A stretch of DNA of 64,000 nucleotides. It comes from Emydura subglobosa. Taxonomy: Eukaryota > Chordata > Testudines > Chelidae. The notes beneath the pieces are model-generated. The model saw nothing but the letters and a program-made list of their open reading frames with translations, was not told the origin of the DNA and did not search any database. The translations under genes were made by a program, and so were the position numbers. The stretch spans positions 5,672,837 through 5,736,836 of the forward strand of contig ML679963.1 of NCBI GenBank assembly GCA_007922225.1, written 5' to 3'. This document shows positions 13,651 through 25,049 of this stretch, one piece after another. Numbering within the stretch: position 1 is the stretch's first letter; each line of letters begins with the position of its first letter.

Positions 13651-15317
13651 TCTAACCATTAGAATATGTCTGTCACTGCTTCAGCTCTTCCTGGACATGC
13701 TGAATTTCTTTGGTAAACTACCCTTTTATTAAGAAAGGAAATTTCTGCTAACAGCCTTTAGAATACTAGCACTCAATCACCACATTACATTCTTTTAGTG
13801 ATATTTTAATTGTCTGATACTGTCAGTGATATTAATTAAATGTCTTCAACTTACAAAATTCCTGTGTACAACATCTTTATTGCTAGTGATAAACAAAATA
13901 TACAAATACTAGAAAGTTATACTGAAACAGTGCTTTAAAGAACTGCAAATTTCTAAAGGACCTTAAAAGTAAAATTATATAACTTCAGGTCTAGTATGCA
14001 GTCTTTAGGATTTTACACATTTATGGAGAGAGAAGCTTTCTTAAAATAGTATTGGATGCTATAAACTGTAAGTACATCTTTAAAAAATTATTTACAAGAT
14101 AGCCTAAGTATCACTTATCAAAATTGCAAGTAATTGTTTTTAATTATTTCAGTTACTGATTTCAGGTTTTTTTCTATACATAATAGATTTTACTACTTTC
14201 ATTCATGATATTTAACAGATTCATTCAATGTTATGAAAAAAACTCACAAGGTATTTGAGAAAGTGACATTTTCCAAGAATGTGCATGTATCAGTGAAACA
14301 CAAAGCAGCAGAGACATTTTAAACTATCACAAATTGCAAGAAGCATGGAAGCACTTATTTTTAAATTAGAAAAAGCTGCACCAAACAGGCGTGTGTTACT
14401 AAATCCAATTCTTTAAATATAAGAAGGGAATATATTTGATTTAGCATTACATTATTTGAATTAGACTCCAAAAGATCAAGCACCACACTTTATATCCATC
14501 TTTATTAATTAATTAGAACAAATCTAATAAATAAGTAAATGGAAATTTCCATATCCTCTACCCACCCCATCCATCCTCAAAGGAGAGAGGGGTTAAATTC
14601 TGTCTTCATATCCCAGCATATACTGGAAAACTATAAAAACCAGTCATCAGCCAGAAACAGCTCTATAATAGGTAAGCAGTGAACCTGAGTTCTAGCTAAG
14701 AAAAAATAAAATATGGCAAGGAAACACTGTAGTGTTTTTGCATGCGTGACAGCAAATGTTTGGAGAAAAAAAGGAAGTGGTGTGTCTTTGCCAAAACCCA
14801 AATTACACATATTCTGATTCATACTATCTGGGCAACTATGTGCACAGTATTCACATAAACTATTCCTCCACAGCCAAGGAATGAAGTAGCCCTAGAGGTA
14901 TGCTTACATACATCAGTTCATGTTGACATTTACAACCACTAGGGAAAAGAGAGATGTGGAGAGCGGGGGAAGAAGGTAACATTGCTGTCCAAGTCCCTCG
15001 ACAATTCACAAGGCAGGTCCAGGTAACGCTAAGATGTTAAGCTTTGTACACGGACTGACACCAATACTTACTATCAGTATTGGTCATTTTACATTTTAAG
15101 TATTCATTGAGTTGCAAAGTAACAGTCTTGTTTTGTAAATTTTCATGGATCAGTCACTTCTCCATAAGGCAGCACAGCTAACAATTAGAGCAAGAGACTG
15201 TATTCCGATATCAAATGATAATTCTTCATATACTCCTGAACAATTTACTAGACCCATCTATACCGTTTTCCACTATCTATAAAATGATATTATCCATTCT
15301 CAGATGAAAATAACCAC

Positions 15318-15322
<5 letters not shown>

Positions 15323-15366
<44 letters not shown>
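15323..15366 (+). repeat. (AC)22 microsatellite
   Basis: Uninterrupted AC dinucleotide, 44 bp, directly abutting the left arm of the inverted repeat at 15366-15551. Confidence 0.97.
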
Positions 15367-15368
<2 letters not shown>

Positions 15369-15551
15369 CCATAATTTATAAACAAGGCAGCTAACCAGCA
15401 ATACAATAATAATTTGCATATGTATATTAAATGTTTATGTCGTATCACACCTTGCAGTGTCTACATATGGTTTGGCACGACAAACATTTAATATACACAT
15501 GCAAATTATTATTATATTGCTGGTTAACTGTCTTGTTATAAATTATGGAAG
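15366..15551. repeat. Large AT-rich hairpin, about 72-bp arms
   Basis: Left arm from CTTCCATAATTTATAA at 15366 to about 15440 is mirrored by the right arm 15479-15551 ending TTATAAATTATGGAAG. Matching blocks include ACCAGCAATACAATAATAAT with its complement and ATATTAAATGTTT with AAACATTTAATAT. The loop (about 40 bp) holds TGTCTACATATGG. I suspect a palindromic MITE; the AC run sits exactly at its outer left edge. Confidence 0.8.
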
Positions 15552-16604
15552 ACAACTGTGTTAAGTTGCCATGATATATAATTATTGTGCATTCTATCAC
15601 TATCAATAATGACAGAAACTAAATTGTATTTAAAGACAGAAACTCCAACTAGATAAATGCAATTAACAGATAATTAAAAAAATCAAGTTCTGTAACATTT
15701 TCCCCAACATTTACATTACAGAAGTTAAAATAATTATATTTTGAAGCATACATGGGTGCATATATTTTAAAATAAAATCATAACATACATACATACAGTG
15801 TGTGTTAAATCTGCCTTCCCCTTTCTTACTCTGTCCTGGTTCACAAATTCATGTTACAGAAGCTTATTTATGCCATCTATTAGTCTTTTACATCAAATGT
15901 ATTTAAGGGGATAGGGCAAAGGATATGCCTACCTCTAGCAAAAAATTTACAGAAGTGCATCTTTGGAAGAAGTTGTGCACTATTATTAGTAAAAAGCCTT
16001 TCTGATGCCAGGAATTACCCAACTTTTTTTTTGTCTCAGAACTCTTCATATGCATAGTAAAGATGAAATAAAGTGAACCTGTGTTTGGAATTTAGTGAAT
16101 GTGGAGCTGGAGAATTCATACAAAAAGTAGATATATTTATAGTAAGTACATTTCTTCTATTTAACATTAATATTTACATAAAGTCAACATCTTAAAAAAA
16201 CTGTTTGCATATTTTCTTCTTCTACTCAATTATAGGAAATTACATGTATATATGGCCAAACCTTCTTCTACCATGCTCTTTCCACATAGATAGTATTGTG
16301 AGTTATAACTATTCTGTACTAATAATTCGAGGATGGCTTCCCCCCACCCCTCACAGTTTTATCACTATCCATAATTCACAAGCTGATACTTTCAGTCAAG
16401 AGGATTGGACGTAGAGACTCCTGTGAAGTTGTTGTAACTATCATTCTATGAATCAGTTGTCAAGTGCTGCTTGTAAGTGGCAAGGCCAGTACTCCCCTAC
16501 AAAAGATCAAGTGCATCCACTTACTGTAATCCTAGAACACAGTATGCATACAACATGCATGCACCATTCAGCAACCACAAATGGCATTTATCATAGTGGC
16601 ATGA

Positions 16605-16740
16605 ATGTTCAAGGCATTTTATAAGACACAGAATAAGACAGTGCCTGCTTCAAAGGGCTTTCAATCTAAATTCAGATGAAATAAACAAAATAGGGGAACA
16701 GTTCATGGGGGGAGACAGTGAAGACTTGATGCATCAATCA
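16605..16740 (-). mobile_element. L3-like 3' end fragment
   Basis: AAGACAGTGCCTGCTTCAAA and GGGCTTTCAATCTAAAT are the complement of the L3 3' region (compare GTGCCTGCCCCAAAGAGCTT). Same family as 18625-18795 and 54661-54790. Confidence 0.5.
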
Positions 16741-17589
16741 TGCAGCAAGCAATCTACATAACTGTATTTGTTCAAGTGTAATGTTTGAAACGGGTTAATT
16801 TCCAGACAGGAAAGCATAAAGTTACTCAGCCATATATAGGTCTCCCATTTTTGAGACAAGGTAGCTACCAGCCCATTCTAACATGCTATAGTTGGGATCT
16901 ATGAATTACAGACACATTTTAGATGACAAAGGAAAATATTATGGGCCACATAGTTATTACGGGCACGCAGCTAGTGGAAACTGTATAGTTCCAGATGTGG
17001 CTCTTCATTTTTAAAAGGTGTTGACAGGGACCTTGAGGTACAATCAGTATATAAACCCTAGAATGACTTGGCCTCTACATATTTAAGAATGGTTTACAGT
17101 GTAACGAGCACTTGTAAAATGTTATTTTCGGTCTCTATTAGTAAGTACAGTAGATTCTGTTTTCAGGAGATACATAGAAATGCAGAACAATACATTGCAC
17201 AATGAAATTGTGTATTAACTTTCAGTTTGATACAATATACAAAGAAAACCAAACACAACACAAAGAAATGGTTACAATGTACCACAATGCTTAGAGCAAA
17301 CTTTGGATGTCTCAGCTTGCTATGTGTCACAAAGACTACAGTTCTATAAAGAAAAAGCATTTAAAAAAAAAAAAAAGAAAGAAAAATTCTAAGACATTTA
17401 CAGTATAATTTCTCAGTATGAGGAACAATACCATAATTACAGTTAATGCTTCCCATGTGTCTCACAGAGTAAAATAAAAAAAAATTTCAAAACAAGTTTT
17501 CAAAACTCAAAAATAAATAGTTTTTAAGAACTTCTGCAACAGGGGGACTTCAGGCTGAAGGTCAAGAGCATATTTGTGGCATCATAACA

Positions 17590-18250
17590 CACAGCATCTT
17601 CTGATCTTCCCCATTATCCTCACGTGTGTATTGAAGAAGGGTGTCAGAATTGAACTCTGCAGGACTTTTCAGGTTAAATTCCTCATGCAAAACAAGCAGC
17701 TTCCCTCAATGAGTTTTGGGATCTCTTAAAGAGGAAACTGCTGAGCCAGATAAACATAACTCCATCTTTCCCAGTCAGATCCTATAGATGCGATAGCAGA
17801 ACTTTATGATTCGCTGTATCAAAAAGGTTGCTGACAGATCTAATACCATTAGGATATACAAACACGGTACATAGCCAAGAGGAGACCATCAGTTTCACTA
17901 GTGCACTCTCTCTGCCAGTGCCATAACAATGTCTGTGACATAACCGGAAGTAGCCTGGAATACTGGCAGGGAGCACTGTGGAAAGTTGGACAGTATCAGG
18001 CTTGGCCTTCAGAGCCAGAACAGGACAGTAGCTGGCTAAATCAAGGACCCTGATTTGTGATTTCTCATCAAGCTTCAGACCAGAATGTTTGATAACGTCT
18101 CATAACAACAGTAGGCCCAGGCACGACCCACTAGTTTTGACCAATCATAAAGGACCAGGAGGAACGAGGGCCACTTGTGGTAGAATGGACTTTCCTAGAG
18201 TCTTCAATACATCTTTGAGACCAAAGGTAAAGACGACCCTGCTCCACAAA
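17590..18250 (+). mobile_element. L3-type LINE relic (3' portion)
   Basis: The stretch contains the blocks AGAACTTTATGATTCGCTGT, ATCAAAAAGGTTGCTGACAG and ATCTAATACCATTAGGATA, which I recognise from L3 (CR1-clade) sequence (compare GTATCAAAGGCTGCTGA-type). It continues through TCTGTGACATAACCGGAAGT and GCCTGGAATACTGGCAGGGA. Many indels; no ORF survives. Boundaries are approximate. Confidence 0.55.
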
Positions 18251-18274
18251 GGCCTGACTCCTGAACAATCAGGG

Positions 18275-18420
18275 TCTCTGCCTAAATTTCTTTCACCTGA
18301 AAAATGGGGATAATAAAACTTGCCTACTTGCAGGGGGAGGTTACAAAGCTTAATTCATTAATCTCTATAAATTCTGAAATCTTCAGTGGAAAGGTACTAG
18401 AAAAATGAAAAGTATTAATG
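18275..18420 (+). mobile_element. 3' half of MIR/CORE-like SINE
   Basis: CACCTGAAAAATGGGGATAA followed by TAAAACTTGCCTACTTGCAG and GGAAAGGTACTAGAAAAATG match the 3' half of the tRNA-derived SINE. It lies directly after the L3 relic, whose end is therefore uncertain. Confidence 0.5.
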
Positions 18421-18624
18421 CTATCAACTACTGTCCATCAGACCAGATAACTAAGTTTTACTTTAGCCATCTAATCAGAATCCCAGTAAAATCTACGCTG
18501 TTTAAAGCTAGTCTGCAACTCGTCCTCCAATTTCAGATCTCCTCCTTGTTATGTTAGTGTGTGTTCAATTATGACAAAAAGATATATTTCCCCCCCCAGA
18601 TAAATTACACATTTCTTTCAGTCT

Positions 18625-18795
18625 ACTATTATTAAACATTTATACTCTGGTAGCACCGGAAGGCACCAATGGGGCTCCACTGTGTTGGATGCTGTAGAAA
18701 CACAGGGGGAAAAAAAGAAGAGAGAATCGCTGTACTGACAGGTTTACAGTCTAAGGACATTAAGAAGAGGGAAACAGATAGGCAGCTAGGCCTGG
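18625..18795 (-). mobile_element. L3-like 3' end
   Basis: TGGTAGCACCGGAAGGCACC, AATGGGGCTCCACTGTGTTG, GATGCTGTAGAAACACAG and TTTACAGTCTAAGGACA are the complement of the L3 3' end seen in the plus direction at 41451-41575. The order is intact over about 170 bp. Confidence 0.65.
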
Positions 18796-18798
18796 GCC

Positions 18799-18813
18799 TT
18801 TTTTTTTTTTTTT
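18799..18813 (+). repeat. (T)15 homopolymer
   Basis: Fifteen consecutive T next to the L3 fragment at 18625-18795. Confidence 0.9.
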
Positions 18814-19569
18814 AAAAAGCATATTGATTCTGGGGGATGTAAGAGAGGATAGGAGGGATGCTCTTTGACACTTTATCACTGCAAATGCATATTAGTTCAA
18901 AGCACCTACCACCAATCACCACAGGTAGAACAGAAGCCTGATTATCTCTTTTAACCACACAAGAGCCAGCCTCCACCTGCTGCCAGGATGTTAGATATAT
19001 TGAGTATACTCAAATGCCATCCCCTTTCTCACTAATAGAGAGATATAGAGAGATATTTAGATATAATTTTTTTTAACAAAGTGTAATTATAATATATATG
19101 GTAGCCTCTGCCCTTGAAAAGCAGGTAGCCATAACAATAGAGAAGAGCTAATGCATTATGTCATAAGTCAATACACATTTGTAAAAGGGGAGGACAGGAG
19201 TGAGCAGGGAGGGTAACCCTTTGAAAGACAGAACAAACTCTAGCAGCTGAATAATCCAGAACAGAGTTTACACCAACAGCCACAAAAGATATTTTCCACT
19301 GGAGAGGGCCCTTGGGATCCTTGCTACAAAGGCAGCAGACCGTGTACAACTCACTCCTCCATTTTGGGAGAGGAAGGTAGTTCCCATATCCTGCCTTCTC
19401 AACAATATGGATTGTGTTTCTATGAACATGTGTATTTCTGTTAGCATGTTTTCTGCCCGTCACATTACGCATTCCAGAATAAACTTTCTAGCCATTTTCT
19501 TTAACTGAACAACTCAAAACCAAACCGATTATTACAGTGCATGAAATTACGGATAGCCAAACAATACTG

Positions 19570-19790
19570 CATACCCCACTGAGACAGCAGCATTTTATAG
19601 TCTTGTACTGATGCATTTTGTGACATGTGGCATGCCTGTCACTGAAGTGTAAATTATAGCACAAGCTGGCCTTTCAGCTGTGGCATGCCTCAGATGAAAA
19701 CCCAGCGTGCAACATGCTTTCCACTTCACTGAGACATGCCACATGTCACAAAATGCTGCTGTCGCATTATATTTTGGATTAGTTAATATA
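19570..19790. repeat. Imperfect hairpin element
   Basis: GCATTTTGTGACATGTGGCA at 19613 is mirrored by ACATGCCACATGTCACAAAATGC ending at 19756, and TCACTGAAGTG by CACTTCACTGA. The outer arms (GAGACAGCAGCATTTT on the left, AAAATGCTGCTGTC on the right) also pair, but the left arm carries about 23 extra bases bounded by GCATTTT on both sides. The loop is about 70 bp. Probably a palindromic MITE. Confidence 0.7.
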
Positions 19791-20282
19791 GGATAAGCAA
19801 TTTAATATGGACTAAGATAAAAATATTGTGGAGGCAAAGTCTTTCAAGAGAGTGTCTCCCTACATCTATGCACTTTGATCTCTGAATTAGCCAATATTTA
19901 AATCACAAGTACATAGATGGACCAGCAGAGTCGGGTCATACAAGTAGTTTAACATAACAAATAAATATGGAAGGTTTGACAGTATTTTAGCATAGTCCCA
20001 TTACATGTGTATATCTACTGACACTTACTTAAAGATAGCTATCTCCCAGGACAAACATTTCATTTTCAATTTTTAGCTGTAATGCATCTGCAAATCCAAT
20101 ATAAAGAACTAAATTTTTATGATGCTTCGGGACATAACTACTGGGCCAAGTTCTGCTCTTTGAGTGTAAGCAGACCAGACTTCTATGTGAGCTGAGCAGA
20201 TTTTGGCTGCCTTTGATCATTACATGAATGAGCATGTGTCTGTGTGTATATATATATTTCTATAATTCTTCTAAGAATATAA

Positions 20283-20385
20283 TCTAGGATGGTCTTGCGG
20301 TTAGAACACAGAGCTCAAATTTGGGAGATCTTGATTCTATTCCTTGTTCTGTTACAGATTAATTCCGTGGTAGCAAAAATCTTAA
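20283..20385 (+). mobile_element. 5' part of tRNA-derived SINE
   Basis: AGGATGGTCTTGCGGTTAGA and GATCTTGATTCTATTCCTTG resemble the tRNA head (A and B box region) of the SINE at 4910-5165. The body is mostly lost. Confidence 0.5.
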
Positions 20386-20640
20386 TTTATTTTACTCTAG
20401 AGTAATTTCTGTAGAAAACATCTAACCAAATGTAACCTGAGCCATCTGAGCAGATAGGGAGCAGAGTTTCATCACATAAACAAACTTCCAAATGTTTTAC
20501 TTCTTTTTACTGAATGACAGATTGATCTCTAACTACATACAAGATATGATAAACAAGACAAACAAAATGTAGAAACTTTCTGTATATTGAAAGAGACATG
20601 CCACAGCTAAGCAGGAAAATATGGGATTTCTGGAGGCAGC

Positions 20641-20679
20641 AAAAACTGGCTTTTAATTCTAAAAACTGGCTTTAATTCA
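20641..20679 (+). repeat. 20-bp tandem duplication
   Basis: AAAAACTGGCTTTTAATTCT is followed directly by AAAAACTGGCTTTAATTC. Confidence 0.9.
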
Positions 20680-21789
20680 TACTGAAAGATCTCGACTACA
20701 GCCAAATTTACCAAGCTAGCACAGCACTTTGTAGAGCCACTTAAGGTTTTCTAGCTATGGCAGGCTCTGCAATTTCACAGTCTGCCAATATACATAAAAC
20801 TGCAAATCAATACTCACACTTCTTTTGCTACTCTGAAGCATAACTTAAAGACAATCTTTCTGGTCAATGACATTTGAGAAGTATTCAGAAGACTGGGAGA
20901 ATTAGTATATATCACTGTTGGTAAATGAAATACATGTACACTAATTCTGTGTAATTTGCACATTATTTTTTCTTATATAGAAAAATTAGCCACAATTCCA
21001 CCAAAAGTGCAAAGGATAAAAGTCAAGAAAACTTGTGCTCCTTAGGAACATGACTCGGGTTCTTTTGAAAATCCCACCCAAGTCTTTGGAACTATAAGCA
21101 GAATGTTGTTTACCGTGTCCCTTAGGAGATCTTTATAATCTCAAGGGTTATGTTATACCTGAATCAACAGGTTTTCTTCTCTATTACATCAGAATTAGAA
21201 CACAGTCTATGGGAGATTAAATACTCTCTAGTTTGTGTTAGAGAGCAATAAAGTGCGGTTCTATCTTAAAATGTTCTATTATTAAAATTGTACCGTGGGG
21301 GTTCCACCTCCATTCTCTCTCACTGATTTACATATAAAATTTGCTCTAAATTAAAAAAACAAATATTTGAAATGCTTTTTCTAACTGCCAGCCCAACACA
21401 CTAGCCTTGGGCTCTGACAGACACACTGGGTTCTTACCATCTCACACACAAAGCTCGCAGAAGTATCCCAGACACACCTTTGCAATGCCACTCTCTTCAG
21501 GTCATGCCCTCACAGTGACACCTGTGCAAGCCTATTCATTTTAAATGGATATGCCCAGATGTCACTGGCAACTTCATCTGAAGATAACAGGGTTGTAAAA
21601 CACTTCATTAGCGGCACATTATAGGTGGGGCTGATAGCACCAAATATTATTAAAATAGCCTGATACTTTCCATTTTGGAATTCAGTTGCTTATAACTATG
21701 CCAAGCTTGAGTTCCTTGGGTTAAAATTTTCCATGTCAAGTGTCTGCCTCAAAATGAACATTTCTGGAAAACTTCAGCCAAAACACTTC

Positions 21790-22720
21790 TGCCATTTCCT
21801 AGAACACTGGTAGGAAAACGGACATTGTCTTGGTCACGTTAAAAAATTCTTGAGACCTGTTCTTTGAAAAGTTCAAACATACCCATGCTTTGGAGCTGGG
21901 ATTTCAGATTTGTCAGAGTGGCATTTGTGTGAGGGATGTGCCTTCTATTCTTGTGAAAAGCTGCCCACATTATAAGCCTTTGAAAACTCTTAGGTCATTT
22001 CAGTAGCAGCTCCTTAGGGTTTGTCACCTAAAATCTCCGAAGATTCCATCCTTACTGACCATGCTCAAGCCTCTCTCAGCTTTTATGGCTAACCAGACTG
22101 CATAGGCACCAGCCCCACAAAGCAATAGAGCAAGCTCCATCCCGTCACAGATTCCATGTGTGACCAGACTGCACACATGCCATCCTCAAAGAACAAATGC
22201 ATATGCTTCTTCCAGCCCAGGGATACAGGGATGAAGCCAAATTTTCCACAATTGCTACTCCAGGCCAGAATGGGGCCAGGCAGCTGAGAATAGGGAATCT
22301 CTCTTTCCTGAGCTTTCAATGACCACTTACAAGCTCCCAGGAAGTGCAGAGGAGAAAGATGTCTGACTTAAATGCTGAGAAGACAAGAGGTAGACCAAGA
22401 GGAGGAAAAGGACTAGACTGGGAAACGGAATCTGGTGCGACTGCAATGGGGAGTGGGGATAGCAAGAGAAAAACTGTGCTGGAGTTTGGGGAAGGTGGGG
22501 GGGGACGACTGAGATTGGCTGGGCAGGGAGACGGGGACTAGGAACTAGGGGGGACAGACTGGGAATTGGACAAGAAATCTGAGGAGTGGAAAGCAGAATA
22601 AGGAACTGGGATGGGAAAGAGAAGACATGGACAATGAAAGGTTGGAGGGAATGGGAAAGATGAGGTCACACTTTAGGAGGAATGGTCAGAAGAGTGTGTC
22701 CACTGGGGCCCACTCCCCTC
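21790..22720. repeat. Unclassified interspersed repeat candidate
   Basis: From about 21.8 kb the sequence looks transposon-derived: CCAGACTGCATAGGCACCAG recurs in altered form as TGACCAGACTGCACACATGC. The 3' half (22340-22690) is strikingly purine-rich, with blocks such as GGAACTAGGGGGGACAGACT. I believe this is a dispersed sauropsid repeat but cannot name the class. No transposase or reverse transcriptase frame is visible. Confidence 0.35.
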
Positions 22721-23022
22721 CAGAGCTTGCAATAGAAACCAAGATTATGGAGTCTCAGCAGTCCTCTGCTGTCAGCAACTAATCTGTGAAACCTACTGGC
22801 AAAGTTTCCCATCCACCTCTAGTGCTGTTCCACACAGCAGTAATAGATTGTCACCTTCTATCAGTTAGTCTCTCGGCTCACGTGGCAGAGCTCTCTGTGG
22901 TCAGTCTAAAGGTTCCAACCTAGCTGATGAACTAGGCTTGGGCCAGTATGACCCCATGCATGATGGAATGGTTTTTTTTTCAGTCTGCTTTTTCTGAAAA
23001 GCTAAATAATTACACATACAAA

Positions 23023-23170
23023 ACTACATTAAAAGAACATTAAGGTTCCAAAATCAAGACTCAAAAGCTAGAAAATGCCTATATTAAGGTTGCCTGTGCA
23101 GCCCTGATTTGGTCCCCTTGTATACATGCTGTATTATATAGTCTTTAATCACAAACCATTTTTTCCCAGA
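23023..23170 (+). repeat. Dispersed repeat copy, forward
   Basis: CTACATTAAAAGAACATTAA then GGTTCC, TATTAAGGTTGCCTGTGCAG and TTTGGTCCCCTTGTATAC. An inverted copy lies at 24050-24194. The pair demonstrates a repeat from the window alone; the family is not identified. Confidence 0.75.
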
Positions 23171-23339
23171 GAATCCCTGCTCTGGGACTGAATCACGGCT
23201 GTATAGTACATGAAGCTGTCGTCTGCAGGACTCCTGTTTATTTGTTGCAGAAGCTGAAAGGTGTGTAAGGAATGAGACAGGGATTGCAAGAAGAGAAAGG
23301 AGTGTCTCATGGTAAAGGCGGCTGAATGTTGCACTGGAT

Positions 23340-23860
23340 TCTATCCCATCCCCTGCCACAGAGTTCCTATGTGATGTTGCTCAGGTCACTTAAACCAAAA
23401 TTTTCGCATGTGGTCACTTAGTGTGTGCTCCTCATTGTCTGGGAGCCTGATTGAGACACTGGGATCAGAGTTGCAGAAGTGCTGAGTACCTGGTAACAGA
23501 TTTTTTTAAAAAAATATTTAGGTGCCTAGCTCTTACAGATTTCAATAGGAGTCTGGCACTTAAATACTTAAAAAAATATATATATATGGCCCTCATAGTT
23601 GCAACTGAAGTCAACAGGAGTTGTGGTATGAATATATAAAAATGTTATATAAATGCTAAGCACTTCAAAAAAAATCAAATCTTCGTGGGGCTCAAACTGG
23701 GCTCCCAAAATTAGTGACAACTTTTAATCTTAATATCTCTGTGTCTCAGGTACCCATCTATACAATGGGGATAACAGTTTCCACTTCTCACAAGGGCACT
23801 GTGAAAATAAATTATTAAAATTTGTGAAGCACTCAAATACTACAGTGATGAGTGCTGTAG
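23340..23860 (+). mobile_element. MIR/CORE-like SINE split by an insertion
   Basis: The left part, 23340-23396, reads CCCTGCCACAGAGTTCCTAT, GTGATGTTGCTCAGGTCACT and TAAACC. The right part, from about 23725, resumes with CTGTGTCTCAGGTACCCATC then TATACAATGGGGATAA, running to ACTACAGTGATGAGTGCTGT at the tail. The two halves abut in the order expected for one SINE; the intervening 328 bp are a separate element. Confidence 0.65.
23397..23724. mobile_element. Palindromic MITE inserted in a SINE
   Basis: Terminal inverted repeats: the left GTCTGGGAGCCTGATTGAGA region is mirrored by GGGGCTCAAACTGGGCTCCC then AAAATTAGTGAC on the right. Inside is a further palindrome, ATTTAGGTGCCTAGCTCTTA and AGTCTGGCACTTAAATACTT around ATTTCAATAGG. 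Typical of the palindromic sauropsid MITEs. Confidence 0.6.
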
Positions 23861-23922
23861 GAAAGCCCATGAGGAAATTAATAATTCTGCCTTTAGAACA
23901 GGATTTGAATAGTATACTGTTC

Positions 23923-23947
23923 AAAAAAAAAAAAAAAAAAAAAAAAA
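23923..23947 (+). repeat. (A)25 homopolymer
   Basis: Twenty-five consecutive A, after the SINE at 23340-23860. Confidence 0.95.
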
Positions 23948-24049
23948 GGCACAGGGCCATGCAATGAACAATGAGAAACAGAAGTATTCAACAAGGTGCT
24001 CCTTAAGTGACAGCCAGCCATTTTGAGCACTGAAAGTGAGGCAGTGGTT

Positions 24050-24190
24050 CTGTGACCATGTAAATTAAAGATTGTATCATAGCGTATACACACAAGGAGG
24101 CCAAATTAAGGTTGCACAGACAGACAACCTTCATTCTGGCTTTTCCTACCTTTTGAGTGGATTTCACAACCTTAATAATGTTCTTTTAAT

Positions 24191-24194
<4 letters not shown>
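24050..24194 (-). repeat. Dispersed repeat copy, reverse
   Basis: The complement reads CTACATTAAAAGAACATTAT, TAAGGTTGTG, GTGCAACCTTAATTTGGCCT and CCTTGTGTGTATACG, aligning along its length with 23023-23170. The two copies face each other about 0.9 kb apart. Confidence 0.75.

Positions 24195-24230
<36 letters not shown>
24193..24230 (+). repeat. (AG)19 microsatellite
   Basis: Uninterrupted AG dinucleotide of 38 bp, directly at the end of the reverse repeat copy. Confidence 0.97.
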
Positions 24231-24234
<4 letters not shown>

Positions 24235-25049
24235 TACATAAATATATCAAGAGATCTCTTCTTTATAAAAGTGATATTTCCAATATATTATCTAGGTCAC
24301 AATTTGAACAGAAGAAATAGGCAGCATTTATATTTTAGCCATTTAAAAAATGTCTTATTTTATTATTTTTACAGTGCAGAAGACAACTGAAGATCTTTTG
24401 GGTCAAATTGTTCATAAGTGAGAGTTTGCTTATATTACATATCTTAAATTATGTACTCCAAAGAGACTGCTTTAGGACACAAAACACTGGGTAGTGACAG
24501 AAACAAAGCTCAACTACTGAGTTTGTTTATGTGACAAATATTGCACAAGTGGCTGCACTTGTATAATGCTAAGACACTGGGGCAAATTCATTTGGCTCAC
24601 TAACAACAAGCTATCGAAGGGTAATAATTAACACTTAGCCTTACTTTTAGATAAAACATTTTCAATTTACATTTTTAAAGATTTTGAGAAAGTAACTCTC
24701 ATACTAACATTAGCAGTCATAGAATAAAAACTTTATATCATCGTTGAGATTTCAAGCATGGCTATTTTGCAATGCACTTTAAGCTTTCTTACAGGTGGTG
24801 GTAATACTATACAAAAAGTGACCCTAAAACACACAGTAAGTGAAGAAAACCCTACCCTGAAAAAGGTTCTTTGGATCTATGTCACATTGATTTATAACAG
24901 TTATTTCTGAGACAGACAAAAACACACAGATGCAAACAATTACTCTATTTTTGTAGGCAACAAGTGAGGTGGGTGGTAACTGAGAAATTTTGAAAAATCC
25001 TGTCACAATATTCTGTTTTTTTCTTAAGTAACCCTCATCACACAACAAA

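Noticed and set aside
15323..15551. CRISPR-like or origin-like repeat structure
   Set aside because: One hairpin and a microsatellite in vertebrate intron; there are no spaced direct repeats.
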